This document shows positions 1 through 8,209 of a stretch of 51,878 nucleotides of DNA, piece by piece (position 1 is the stretch's first letter; each line of letters begins with the position of its first letter). The notes beneath the pieces were generated by a model, which made no database searches, was not told the DNA's origin, and worked only from the letters and a program-made list of their open reading frames with translations. Source of the DNA: Clostridia bacterium (lineage in GTDB: Bacteria > Bacillota > Peptococcia > Peptococcales > SKKY01); NCBI GenBank assembly GCA_009930175.1, contig RZYW01000004.1, positions 1 through 51,878 of the forward strand, written 5' to 3'. The translations under genes were made by a program, and so were the position numbers.

Positions 1-59
1 CAAGTTTTGGGGCTGCAACTTTCCCTCATGATGCACAAAATGGCGAAGATTTATTAAAA
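1..59. repeat. 59-bp exact direct copy of positions 777-835
   Basis: The first 59 bases are identical to 777-835, inside the GGDEF domain coding region about 776 bp downstream. The match may continue left of the window. The join to unique sequence falls in an A-run after the shared TTATTAAAA. Downstream of the join the GGDEF-EAL reading frame is open but has lost its natural start. This is either an assembly artefact at a contig end or the junction of a partial tandem duplication. Confidence 0.9.
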
Positions 60-196
60 AAAATTATAAAATATTTATATATTCAATAATATTTATTTTT
101 TTAGGTTTTCTTCTTGCAAGTAATAGCTTCTCAAGCGAGAAGAATTTCTTTCTAAATGGAATTCTTTCTTCTCTTCAGCTTCTTATCAGTGTACAT

Positions 197-1708
197 TTGA
201 CTATTTCTTATGGGAAAAAAGGTTATAAAACAACTATATTTCTAAACACAATATTATTTTTTTCTGCACTTTCCGGGTTTATGTTTCAAAAAAATACCAG
301 TGCCCTTCCAGGCTTAATTAACCCTGCTATTGCAATAATTATTACCACATTTATTCATAACACATTAAAGGAACTTAAATTTAAAACAGGTCGGTTGAAT
401 GAGCTTGCTTATTATGACTATCTGACGGGGTTGCCTAATAGACAGGTTATTTTAGATACACTTCAGCAAATGACCTCCCTTAAAGGTACACTTCATAAAG
501 ATTTCACAGTTATTTTTGCAGATCTTGATAATTTTAGTAATATAAATGATTCTTTAGGTCATGATGCTGGGGATGTATTGCTTCAAGATATAAGCAGGAG
601 ATGGAAAAGACATATAAAAGGTGAAAATATAGTTGGACGTTGGGGTGGAGATGAATTTGTTTTTATCCTAAAAAATATTACTTTTGATAATTTTCAGATT
701 ATTTCTATTTTAGATAAATTGCAAAAGGAACTGGAAAAACCTTTTATATATAAAAGTCAGAAGCTTTATTTAACTTCAAGTTTTGGGGCTGCAACTTTCC
801 CTCATGATGCACAAAATGGCGAAGATTTATTAAAATATGCAGATATTGCTATGTATAAAGCAAAGTCAAATAATAAAAATAGCTATGTATTTTTTAATTC
901 AAAAATGGAGGCTGAACTTCTTGAGCAGTCTGCTTTAGAGAATAATTTAAAAGGTGCACTTATGAATAATGAATTTTACCTTGTATTTCAACCGATATTA
1001 GATTGTGAAGAAAAAAACATACGAGGTTTTGAAGTTCTTACCCGTTGGAATTCTAAAGAATTAGGTGAAATAAGCCCTGAGATTTTTATTCCTCTTGCTG
1101 AAAAAAATAATTTAATAAATGATTTGGGTAGTTGGATTATTACAGAAGCATTATTAAAATTTAAAAAGTTCAAAGAATCAAGTAGGGATAAATTAATTCT
1201 TTCTATCAATATTTCCTTGCATCAGTTTATGGATCCAAATTTTGTTCCATTCCTAAAAAACACATTTGAGGAATTAAATGTTGATTCTTCAGATATTGAG
1301 TTGGAAATAACTGAAAGTGTTTTTGTAGTATCTCCTGATCATGTAAATAAGGTATTAAATAAAATAAAAAAAATGGGTATTTCTATTTCATTAGATGATT
1401 TTGGTACAGGATATTCTTCTCTCGTTTCTTTGCAAAATTTGCCAATTGATATCTTAAAACTTGACAGAGAATTCATAAAAAATATTACAGAAGATAACAA
1501 AATTAATTTTATTGATGAAATTATTTCTATAGCACATAAATTAGGTATAAGCATAATAGCTGAAGGTATTGAAACAGAATATCAAATAAATTTTCTTCAT
1601 AATTATAATTGTGATTTCGTTCAAGGTTTTTATTTCAGCAAACCATTAATATTTGAAGATGCATTAGAATATATAGAAAAATACAAAAAAACGGGTTCTC
1701 TATTATAG
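197..1708 (+). CDS. Membrane GGDEF-EAL protein (cyclic-di-GMP turnover), 5' end uncertain
   Basis: Bifunctional c-di-GMP protein: a membrane N-terminus, then GGDEF (about residues 70-230, GGDEF at 150-154), then EAL (about 250-495). The EAL site looks active: EVL in place of EAL (279-281) keeps the glutamate, with NIS 338-340, ITES 371-374, DDFGTG 400-405, KLD 421-423 and AEGIET 455-460. The allosteric RxxD site before GGDEF is not conserved (K141...N144), so product inhibition is unlikely. The first usable start is TTG197, but the frame is open back to 32. Those upstream codons encode two more hydrophobic segments (about 71-118 and 161-196), so the real start probably lay before the suspicious join near 59. 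The stop codon is part of the terminator stem. The function is secure; the N-terminus is not. Confidence 0.85.
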   Translation: MTISYGKKGYKTTIFLNTILFFSALSGFMFQKNTSALPGLINPAIAIIITTFIHNTLKELKFKTGRLNELAYYDYLTGLPNRQVILDTLQQMTSLKGTLHKDFTVIFADLDNFSNINDSLGHDAGDVLLQDISRRWKRHIKGENIVGRWGGDEFVFILKNITFDNFQIISILDKLQKELEKPFIYKSQKLYLTSSFGAATFPHDAQNGEDLLKYADIAMYKAKSNNKNSYVFFNSKMEAELLEQSALENNLKGALMNNEFYLVFQPILDCEEKNIRGFEVLTRWNSKELGEISPEIFIPLAEKNNLINDLGSWIITEALLKFKKFKESSRDKLILSINISLHQFMDPNFVPFLKNTFEELNVDSSDIELEITESVFVVSPDHVNKVLNKIKKMGISISLDDFGTGYSSLVSLQNLPIDILKLDREFIKNITEDNKINFIDEIISIAHKLGISIIAEGIETEYQINFLHNYNCDFVQGFYFSKPLIFEDALEYIEKYKKTGSLL

Positions 1709-1725
1709 AGAACCCGTTTTTTTTG
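1691..1725 (+). terminator. Rho-independent terminator after the GGDEF-EAL gene
   Basis: A perfect 12-bp stem (1691-1702 with 1706-1717) with a 3-nt loop, followed by eight T's (1717-1724). The gene's stop codon TAG (1706-1708) lies in the right arm. Confidence 0.93.
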
Positions 1726-1785
1726 GGGATAATTGCTTCATCCTGAAAATAAATAATAACAAATTGTAAATAATAATTAATTTCA

Positions 1786-1814
1786 TTGACAGCAACTGTA
1801 CTATGCAATACAAT
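1786..1814 (+). promoter_or_regulatory. Sigma-A-type promoter of the GntR/ABC operon
   Basis: TTGACA (1786-1791), 17-bp spacer, TACAAT (1809-1814), about 50 bp upstream of the GntR gene. The first operator dyad overlaps the spacer and -10. Confidence 0.85.
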
Positions 1815-1848
1815 ACAGCCAAGAACTGTATCAATCTTAATAGTACAG
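1796..1848 (+). promoter_or_regulatory. Tandem CTGTA-N13-TACAG operator pair
   Basis: Two identical-architecture dyads, CTGTA-N13-TACAG, at 1796-1818 and 1826-1848, offset by exactly 30 bp. The first covers the -10 element and the second lies at or just after the transcription start. The outer half-sites extend to ACTGTACTA (1795-1803) and TAGTACAGT (1841-1849). The position fits autorepression by the GntR protein encoded next; binding itself is inferred. Confidence 0.75.
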
Positions 1849-1863
1849 TGAGGAGGGAAGAAA

Positions 1864-2247
1864 ATGATTAATATAGACTCAAACAGTCCCAAGTCTATTT
1901 ATGAGCAGGTATATGAGGAGTTTGTCAAACTTATCAGCAATAAGGTACTCAAACCTGATGAGCAGCTGCCTTCAGTTAGAGATCTTGCCGGAATGCTTAG
2001 AATAAACCCAAATACTATCCAAAAAGCATACAAGCTTTTAGAAACAAAAGAATTTATTTATTCTCTTCCTGGAAAAGGTAATTTTGTAGGAAGGCCAGAA
2101 AATACAATAAGAGCTGAAATTCAAGGTGAATTCGAGAAAATAAAGAATATTACGGTAAAACTTTTATTTCTTGGAGCATCAAAAGACGCAATAATAAACG
2201 CAGTAAATGATGCTGCAGAGGGAGTGAATATAAATGTTAGAGCTTAA
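1864..2247 (+). CDS. GntR-family (YtrA subfamily) transcriptional regulator
   Basis: 127-aa DNA-binding repressor. A GntR winged helix fills residues 1-70 (IYEQVYEEFVKLI, LPSVRDLAGMLRINPNTIQKAY), followed by a short C-terminal helix region (about 75-127) instead of a large effector domain, as in YtrA-type regulators. Such regulators commonly sit first in ABC transporter operons and respond to cell-envelope stress or antibiotics. The start ATG1864 has AGGAGGG at 1851-1857. Its 3' end overlaps the ABC ATPase by 14 nt, so the two are translationally coupled. It probably represses its own operon through the tandem dyads at 1796-1848. The inducer is unknown. Confidence 0.92.
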   Translation: MINIDSNSPKSIYEQVYEEFVKLISNKVLKPDEQLPSVRDLAGMLRINPNTIQKAYKLLETKEFIYSLPGKGNFVGRPENTIRAEIQGEFEKIKNITVKLLFLGASKDAIINAVNDAAEGVNINVRA

Positions 2248-3139
2248 ATCTATCACAAAATCCTTCAGAGATTTTAAAGTATTGGAGGATATAAATATTA
2301 CGGCAAGACCGGGAGAAATTTATGGGCTTGTAGGTTCTAACGGTTGCGGTAAAACTACTTTGTTAAAACATATTCTTCAAGTATACCGTCAGGATTCTGG
2401 GGAAGTATATTACAAGGGAGAAATTGTTAAAGAAGATTCGGAATTATTTAAGGATTTTTATTATGTACAAGATGATTTATTTTTTCCCTTTGGCAGCACT
2501 TTGAGAACACTTTTTGAATATGAAAAAATGTTTTACGAAAATATGTCAGAAGAAAAATTTAATAAGTTAATAAAGTTTTTCAGTATTGATTCTGATAAAA
2601 AATTATCAACAATGTCTAAGGGACAAAAAAAGCAGGCAGCCTTTGTTTTGGCAATGGCAGCTAACCCAAAAGTTTTGCTCCTTGATGAAATAGTAGACGG
2701 ACTTGATGCAGTTGTTAGAAGAAAATTCTGGAATGTGCTTATCAAAGAAGTTCAGGAAAACAATATGATTGTAATAATATCTTCCCATGCACTTAAGGAA
2801 CTTGATAATATTAGCGATAGAGTTGGAATTATGCACCAGGGAAAAATCATTAAAGAAGAGAACATGGAGTCTCTAAGAGATAATTTAAAAAGAATACAAT
2901 TTGCTGTTGAGGGAGAATATGAAGATATTCAGGGTGAAAACTTCAAAGTTCTTAAAACAGTTAAAATTGGCAGCGTGTATTTTGTTACCCTGGAAGGTAA
3001 GGCTGAGGAATTTGAACAAGCTTTAAGAGAAAAATACAAGGTGCTTATATTTAGCGAACTTGCAATGAATTTAGAAGAAATATTTATTACAGAATTGGGA
3101 GGTACAGGTTATGGAATTGAAGAATACGATGAAGAATAA
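2234..3139 (+). CDS. ABC transporter ATP-binding protein
   Basis: 301-aa nucleotide-binding subunit. Walker A is GSNGCGKTT (about residues 34-42), the signature is a variant MSKGQ (about 127-131), Walker B is VLLLDEIVDGLD with the catalytic Glu (about 148-159), and the H-loop is ISSHAL. The C-terminal 80 residues are a typical extension of BcrA/YtrB-like exporters. It overlaps the regulator upstream and the permease downstream (29 nt), making a three-gene unit. A role in export or resistance is a family inference; the substrate is not visible. Confidence 0.93.
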   Translation: MLELKSITKSFRDFKVLEDINITARPGEIYGLVGSNGCGKTTLLKHILQVYRQDSGEVYYKGEIVKEDSELFKDFYYVQDDLFFPFGSTLRTLFEYEKMFYENMSEEKFNKLIKFFSIDSDKKLSTMSKGQKKQAAFVLAMAANPKVLLLDEIVDGLDAVVRRKFWNVLIKEVQENNMIVIISSHALKELDNISDRVGIMHQGKIIKEENMESLRDNLKRIQFAVEGEYEDIQGENFKVLKTVKIGSVYFVTLEGKAEEFEQALREKYKVLIFSELAMNLEEIFITELGGTGYGIEEYDEE

Positions 3140-4997
3140 TAATCTGAATCTTTTAATGTATAACTTAAAGGATAAAAAGAACTGGTTTTTAGTATCTATA
3201 GCAATTATGACAATTACATTAATAATAATGCCAATTATTTTAGGCTCAGGAATTAATCAGACAATAATTATTGTAGGAATTCTTGAAATAGGAACATTAA
3301 TGTTTTTAAATTCCTTAATGGATTCTAGTTATTTTCACGATAACCGAAAATTAACTTACTATGCTTCAAAGCCGTCAACAAGAATGGCAAGAATTAACTC
3401 TCTGTTATTATCAAATATGGCATTTGTTTTCTTGCTGTTAGTTTTTCTTATAGCAATAGGAATTTTTTCTGGAGTTCCTTTTGATGATATTAAAGAAATA
3501 TTTATTCCATCAGTTCCCTGGTTGATAATAGGTTTATTTATTATTCCTTTGTCCTCGGCACTAACAGGAAATACTATAGCCGCTGGAGTAGCATCAATTA
3601 TTAACTTTACTATACCATTATCTTTACTGGCTATAATTTATTATGGATTTGAAGTTGTGGGGCATTTTGCCTTAGGTTTTAATCCTAGAATTTTGTTTAA
3701 CAGTTTTATAGATAATTTTTACAGAATGGATATTTTATATTTTGTTAAATATGTAAATAATAATTTTAGCTGGGATTATTTTCTGGTTCTGGCAGGGTGG
3801 ATTATTGTTTTATATAGCCTGACTTTGTATGTTGTAAAAAGAAGAAAGAACGAAAGAACGGGAGATTTTGTAGTATCTGATGGTTATAAAAATATCATTT
3901 CAATTTTATTAGCATCTCTGGTTCCAATAGGTTTTTCTGAAATGTTTTATAATACAAGCATTGCCAGCAGAATAACATCATTTATAATTTTATCTGGATT
4001 AACATATTATCTTATTAATGCAATTCTTGAGAAATCTTTTAGAATAAGCAAATATTCATTAAAGTTATTTGCAGTATTTATTTTGTTCTTTGGATTGTTT
4101 GTTCTTGGAACAAATATTACAGCTGGAAAATTTGAAGCCACAGTACCTGAAGCAAGTGAAATTCGCGCAGTATATCTTGGCACAGACAACTATATCTGGA
4201 GTGAAAATTATGAAGAAACCTGGGACATTCATAATGCAAAGGAAGAAGATATAGATAAAAGCCCATACGCAGTTTTATACAAAGATCCTGAGAATATTGA
4301 GGCTATAGTTGCTCTCCATAAAGAAGTAATTAAGAACCAGGAATATTACAATTATGGAAGTTTTAATATAGTTTATTTCTACGAAAATGGTGAACGCTTA
4401 TACAGATATTATGAGTTAACTCAAAGTGAAGTTTATGATAAGGCCAAGGACCAATATTTGTGGAAAATTGCTAATACATCAGAATTTAAGAAAGAAAAAA
4501 TGCCTTTTATTTATGATGATGAGTTTTACAAATCTATAGATTTAATAAGCTTCAATGTAGACTATGAAAATCAGGACAAATATTCTGAGGATATTGGAAT
4601 TAACAAAAGTAATGTGGATATGAATATTCTCCGGGAGAAATTGAAGAATGATTTCAATAATGTCCTGCTAAGGGGAGAGGGTCATTTAAACTATATTTTA
4701 ATGGACAGATATGGATATTACGACAGATATAGTTTTGATAAAATGATAGAAACAGAAGCAGTAGAAAGAAAAGAAACCTTTAATATTAGTATTAATTACA
4801 ACAGAGGTAACATTAAAAAAGATGATTATATTTCCTTCAGAATAACTGAAGATTATATAGAGACTTTTGAATATTTAAAAACCCTGAAAGAAAATGATAT
4901 GGAAAAATTAGATGAAATTATCAGAGCGTATTCTCAGGAAAAAGAAAATGCAGTAGATTCAGTATTAAGTAATGACTCAAATGAAATGATGATTTAA
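3111..4997 (+). CDS. ABC transporter permease with large extracytoplasmic domain
   Basis: 628-aa membrane protein and the likely permease partner of the preceding ATPase. Hydrophobic segments run from about residue 28 to 260 (ABC-2-like bundle), with two or three more between about 262 and 337. The final 290 residues (338-628) are hydrophilic, rich in Tyr/Glu/Asp, and would lie outside the cell. GGGAGG at 3096-3101 supports ATG3111, inside the ATPase gene. The long outer domain is larger than in the usual YtrC/D-type permeases and resembles no domain I can name; it may sense or bind the substrate. Confidence 0.75.
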   Translation: MELKNTMKNNNLNLLMYNLKDKKNWFLVSIAIMTITLIIMPIILGSGINQTIIIVGILEIGTLMFLNSLMDSSYFHDNRKLTYYASKPSTRMARINSLLLSNMAFVFLLLVFLIAIGIFSGVPFDDIKEIFIPSVPWLIIGLFIIPLSSALTGNTIAAGVASIINFTIPLSLLAIIYYGFEVVGHFALGFNPRILFNSFIDNFYRMDILYFVKYVNNNFSWDYFLVLAGWIIVLYSLTLYVVKRRKNERTGDFVVSDGYKNIISILLASLVPIGFSEMFYNTSIASRITSFIILSGLTYYLINAILEKSFRISKYSLKLFAVFILFFGLFVLGTNITAGKFEATVPEASEIRAVYLGTDNYIWSENYEETWDIHNAKEEDIDKSPYAVLYKDPENIEAIVALHKEVIKNQEYYNYGSFNIVYFYENGERLYRYYELTQSEVYDKAKDQYLWKIANTSEFKKEKMPFIYDDEFYKSIDLISFNVDYENQDKYSEDIGINKSNVDMNILREKLKNDFNNVLLRGEGHLNYILMDRYGYYDRYSFDKMIETEAVERKETFNISINYNRGNIKKDDYISFRITEDYIETFEYLKTLKENDMEKLDEIIRAYSQEKENAVDSVLSNDSNEMMI

Positions 4998-5031
4998 AAA
5001 TAGTTAAAAAAATAAATATAGAGATTTTTAG

Positions 5032-5070
5032 AAGCCATGGTCTTTATTGCAAAGACTATGGCTTTTCTTT
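5032..5070 (+). terminator. Rho-independent terminator of the ABC operon
   Basis: A 14-bp stem (5032-5045 with 5051-5064, one G-U pair), a 5-nt loop, and a T-rich tail from 5063. Confidence 0.88.
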
Positions 5071-5095
5071 GTTCTTTTTAATCGGGAAGTATAAT
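5068..5095 (+). promoter_or_regulatory. Putative promoter of the WYL-regulator operon
   Basis: A good -10 TATAAT (5090-5095, repeated at 5095-5100) with a weak -35 TTTGTT (5068-5073) 16 bp upstream, overlapping the T-tail of the preceding terminator. Confidence 0.5.
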
Positions 5096-5136
5096 ATAAT
5101 AGAGAAGTGAAGGTATAAAAGGTGGGAGTGATTTCT

Positions 5137-6144
5137 GTGCCAAAGAGTGCAAATCAGAAATTTAAAATACTATATTTAATGAAAATGTTTCTTGAAACAA
5201 GTGATGAACAACATCCCATAACGGTTAGTCAAATGATAGATGAATTGGCTTTATATGATATCAAGGCAGAAAGAAAATCTATCTATGATGATATAGATGC
5301 TTTGCGTGTTTATGGCCTGGATATAATTAAGGTAAAGGGAAAGACAACAGGTTACTTTATTGCCTCCAGGGATTTTGAAATCCCTGAGTTAAAACTATTA
5401 GTTGATGCAGTTCAATGCTCTAAATTTATTACTCCCAAAAAAAGTAAGGAACTAATAAAGAAACTTGAAGGTTTAGCCAGCCGGTATCAGGCAAAGCACT
5501 TGCACAGAGAAGTTTGCCTGGCGAACAGACCTAAAACTTATAATGAAAGTATCTATCTTAATGTTGATATTATTCACGAAGCTATTAGTAAAAAGAGAGA
5601 AATCAGGTTTAAATATTTTGATTACAGTTTGAATAAAAGGAAAGTATACAGAAAAGGTGGAGATTTTTATTATACAAGTCCTTATGGATTATCCTGGGAT
5701 GATGAGCATTATTATTTAATTGCTTTTTCAGAAAAACATGATGATTTTATTCATTACAGGTTAGATCGCATGAGTGATGTGGAAATAATGGAGGAATTTA
5801 GAATTCCTCTTCCCAGAGGAGAAGTTTTTAATCTTGCTGATTATTCAAAGAAAGTTTTCAGAATGTTTGGCGGTGAGGGAACCAAGGTGGAAATGTGGTT
5901 TGATAAATCATTGGTGAATGTGGTTATTGACCGTTTTGGTAAAGATATTAGAATTAACAAGAGGGATGACAGTACCTTTACTATAAAAATCGAGGTAGTA
6001 TTAAGTGCTCCTTTTTATGCATGGATTTTTCAATTTATGGATAAGGCAGGAATTGTTTCACCAGAATTTGCTGTAGAGGAATTCACAGAAAGTATTGAAA
6101 AGATATTATTACAATACAATAAGGGAGATATAAATGAAGGATAA
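5137..6144 (+). CDS. WYL-domain transcriptional regulator
   Basis: 335-aa regulator with an N-terminal winged helix (about residues 5-65), a central WYL ligand-sensing domain (about 135-230, containing DEHYYLIAFSEKHDDFIHYRLDRM) and a C-terminal WCX-like domain. WYL proteins bind small or nucleic-acid ligands and usually regulate nearby or stress-related genes; the target here is unknown. I chose GTG5137 (VPKSANQKF) because family members begin at this motif and GGTGGGAG lies about 9 nt upstream. GTG5122 or GTG5128 would add only a few residues. It overlaps the following membrane protein by 11 nt, heading a probable five-gene run to 8021. Confidence 0.88.
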   Translation: MPKSANQKFKILYLMKMFLETSDEQHPITVSQMIDELALYDIKAERKSIYDDIDALRVYGLDIIKVKGKTTGYFIASRDFEIPELKLLVDAVQCSKFITPKKSKELIKKLEGLASRYQAKHLHREVCLANRPKTYNESIYLNVDIIHEAISKKREIRFKYFDYSLNKRKVYRKGGDFYYTSPYGLSWDDEHYYLIAFSEKHDDFIHYRLDRMSDVEIMEEFRIPLPRGEVFNLADYSKKVFRMFGGEGTKVEMWFDKSLVNVVIDRFGKDIRINKRDDSTFTIKIEVVLSAPFYAWIFQFMDKAGIVSPEFAVEEFTESIEKILLQYNKGDINEG

Positions 6145-6718
6145 TTTGTTAAAGAATAAATATGTTGTTTTATTAATCAGGGTTGCTGTAATTACTGTTG
6201 TGGGATATTTTTTGTATCAGTCTTTTCTTGGTACAGAGGGAAAGGAAAATATAGAAAATAGTGGAAGTACAGTAGCTAAAGAAGCAGAAGTTGTAGTTAT
6301 TGATAATTCACAAAAGTTGCCTGAAATACTTGAGAATCCAAGTAAATATGAAAATGATTTTAAACTTATGTTAGAAGGTTACAGTCAGGCTTGGTCAGAC
6401 ATGAAAATAGAGCCAGAGTTATATAATAAGATTGCTGAAAAGAAAAATGCTATTGAAGGGTTAAATTGGCTGATGTCAGAAAGAGAAAAAGAAAAAATTG
6501 TTCCGAAAGTTCTTGTTGCAGCATTAAGGGATTTTATGGGAGAGGATGTAAAAGTAATAGAGGAAGTATCAGAAATTTTTGGTTCTGAATCCCGTCTTTC
6601 TATTGTTAGGGAGTTTAGTGGTGGAAATTGGATCTTAAACTTGAAAGAAACATCAGAAGTATCTTCATCAGCAACGAAGAAAGAAGGAATTGACTTTAAG
6701 GGGTTAGGGTTAGATTAA
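6134..6718 (+). CDS. Hypothetical membrane-anchored protein
   Basis: 194 aa, no family recognised. A short basic N-terminus is followed by one hydrophobic helix (about residues 9-28), then a Ser/Glu-rich linker and a mostly helical hydrophilic domain (about 50-175). The topology suggests an N-terminal anchor with the domain outside. The start ATG lies inside the WYL gene with AAGGGAG just upstream. A sensor or partner for the WYL regulator is possible but only inferred from coupling. Confidence 0.7.
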   Translation: MKDNLLKNKYVVLLIRVAVITVVGYFLYQSFLGTEGKENIENSGSTVAKEAEVVVIDNSQKLPEILENPSKYENDFKLMLEGYSQAWSDMKIEPELYNKIAEKKNAIEGLNWLMSEREKEKIVPKVLVAALRDFMGEDVKVIEEVSEIFGSESRLSIVREFSGGNWILNLKETSEVSSSATKKEGIDFKGLGLD

Positions 6719-6746
6719 TACTATATTATATTTTATTTTAAGTATT

Positions 6747-7241
6747 TTGATTAATATAATTATTGGGATTAGTGGTGTTTTGCCCAGCTATTTTGTGACA
6801 GGATTTAATTTGGCATATTTTGGATTTGGGTGGGGGCTGTTGGTCTCTTTTATTGGAGAGAGTCTTGGAGCAATAGTGGCTTTTTTGTTGTATAGAAAAG
6901 GGCTGAAAAAACCTCTTCTTCCTAAATTAGAAAAATATCCCAAGCTTGTGATTCTTCTGAACAGTGAAGGTAAAGAGGCTTCTTTGCTTATCATATATCT
7001 TAGGATGCTACCCTTTATGCCTTCTGGGTTGGTTACTTTAGGGAGTGCCTTGGGGAAAATAAAGTTATTAAATTTTGCAATAGCCAGCTCTTTGGGGAAA
7101 ATCCCCGCCATGCTTATTGAAGCTTTAACAGTCTACCAGGTTATTGAATTTAATTTGGCTGGTAAGCTGGTGCTTTTAGCAGCGGGATCATGGGGAGCTT
7201 ATGGAATAATAAAACACAAGGTTTTTAAAAACAAGGGGTGA
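6747..7241 (+). CDS. VTT (TVP38/TMEM64, DedA-like) membrane protein
   Basis: A hydrophobic protein with several membrane helices and the VTT signature region RMLPFMPSGLVTLGSALGK (about residues 86-104) followed by GKIPAMLIEAL. The family is linked to lipid scrambling or membrane homeostasis. TTG6747 is the first ordinary start but has no ribosome site. The frame is open back to 6714, right at the upstream stop codon, with AAGGGG and AGGG at 6698-6709. The real protein may therefore begin about 11 codons earlier with ATT or ATA, which would complete the first hydrophobic helix. Confidence 0.75.
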   Translation: MINIIIGISGVLPSYFVTGFNLAYFGFGWGLLVSFIGESLGAIVAFLLYRKGLKKPLLPKLEKYPKLVILLNSEGKEASLLIIYLRMLPFMPSGLVTLGSALGKIKLLNFAIASSLGKIPAMLIEALTVYQVIEFNLAGKLVLLAAGSWGAYGIIKHKVFKNKG

Positions 7242-7249
7242 GTTTTTAT

Positions 7250-7537
7250 ATGTTTATTTTAATGGGAAAGGCAAATTTATTCATTCCGGACAGTCATTCT
7301 CTAAAGGACAAGAGAATGGTTATAAAAAGCCTTGGAGAGAAACTTAAATATAAGTATAAGTTAAGTTTCGCTGAAACTGGTGAACATCATAAGTGGCAAC
7401 GGACAGAGATAGGCATTGCTGCAGTAAGTAGAGAGTACACATATCTAGAAGTTTTAGAAAATATGGTTAAATATTTTATATTAGATAATTACCCTGTGGA
7501 AATTTTAGATTGGGATTTTGAAATTATAAAAAAATAA
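7250..7537 (+). CDS. ylxP: DUF503 (YlxP-like) protein
   Basis: 95-aa DUF503 protein, recognised by the opening GKANLFIPDSHSLKDKRMVIK and the closing DWDFEII. In Bacillus the homologue lies next to infB/rbfA and is thought to be ribosome-associated; here it is away from that operon. ATG7250 is chosen because AAGGGG (7233-7238) is about 11 nt upstream and family members start near MFI; GTG7238 would add four residues. It abuts the VTT gene. Confidence 0.85.
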   Translation: MFILMGKANLFIPDSHSLKDKRMVIKSLGEKLKYKYKLSFAETGEHHKWQRTEIGIAAVSREYTYLEVLENMVKYFILDNYPVEILDWDFEIIKK

Positions 7538-7553
7538 GAAGGGCAGCTTGGCA

Positions 7554-8021
7554 ATGAAAACAAATGCGATGAGAATTTTAGATCAAAAAAAGATTACATA
7601 TAAAGTTAACGAATATGATATTTCCGATGGCAGAATTGATGGTATATCTGTGGCAGAAAAAACCGGAGCAGACCCGGCAAAGGTTTTTAAAACTCTTGTC
7701 ACTCAGGGAACAAGTAAGAATTATTATGTTTTTGTAATTCCAGTTTTAGATGAGCTGGATTTAAAAGAAGCCGCCAGAGTCAGTGGAGAGAAAAAAATTG
7801 AAATGATTCCAATGAAAGATTTGCTTAAAATTACAGGATACATAAAAGGAGGCTGTTCTCCCATTGGAATGAAAAAGAATTTTAAAACATTTATACATAA
7901 AAGCAGTATGGAACATGAAACAATAATGGTAAGCGGAGGCAAACAAGGTTTGCAAATAGAACTAGCCCCAGGCGAGCTGAAGGGGACGCTTCCATTTTCC
8001 GCGCTTTATCCACAGGGGTGA
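7554..8021 (+). CDS. ybaK: YbaK/EbsC-type aminoacyl-tRNA (Cys-tRNA-Pro) deacylase
   Basis: 155-aa trans-editing protein that hydrolyses mischarged tRNA, in E. coli mainly Cys-tRNA(Pro). Family features: MKTNAMRILDQKKI start, VFKTLV (about residues 44-49), DELDLKEAA, the loop GGCSPIGMKK (about 99-108) and ELAPGEL near the end. Length is typical. AAGAAGGG at 7537-7543 fits ATG7554 better than TTG7548. Its end overlaps the converging yolD-like gene by 16 nt. Confidence 0.92.
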   Translation: MKTNAMRILDQKKITYKVNEYDISDGRIDGISVAEKTGADPAKVFKTLVTQGTSKNYYVFVIPVLDELDLKEAARVSGEKKIEMIPMKDLLKITGYIKGGCSPIGMKKNFKTFIHKSSMEHETIMVSGGKQGLQIELAPGELKGTLPFSALYPQG

Positions 8022-8209
8022 GCAGAATGGGACTGGCCCATTTTCTGCGGTTTATCCACAGCTTTTTCTTTATCTTTTTCTGTATCGAAGAGGGCTTCGC
8101 TGTGGTCTGACAGCATCATTCCCTGCCATTTTAGCATGCAGCGGTCAGGGTAAAGCATATCTTCTTTTTTGTATCCTCTTATTTCTTTTAACTCATCTAT
8201 ATTTTTCAT
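8006..8209 (-). CDS. YolD-like protein
   Basis: 67-aa protein. The core YPDRCMLKWQGMMLSDHSEAL resembles the YolD family, small partners of UvrX/YqjW-type Y-family polymerases in Bacillota. The start codon overlaps the polymerase stop (TAATG), so the two are translationally coupled and share the SOS promoter at 9556-9584. It converges on ybaK with a 16-nt overlap; no terminator is visible between them. Confidence 0.75.
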   Translation of the reverse strand: MKNIDELKEIRGYKKEDMLYPDRCMLKWQGMMLSDHSEALFDTEKDKEKAVDKPQKMGQSHSAHPCG

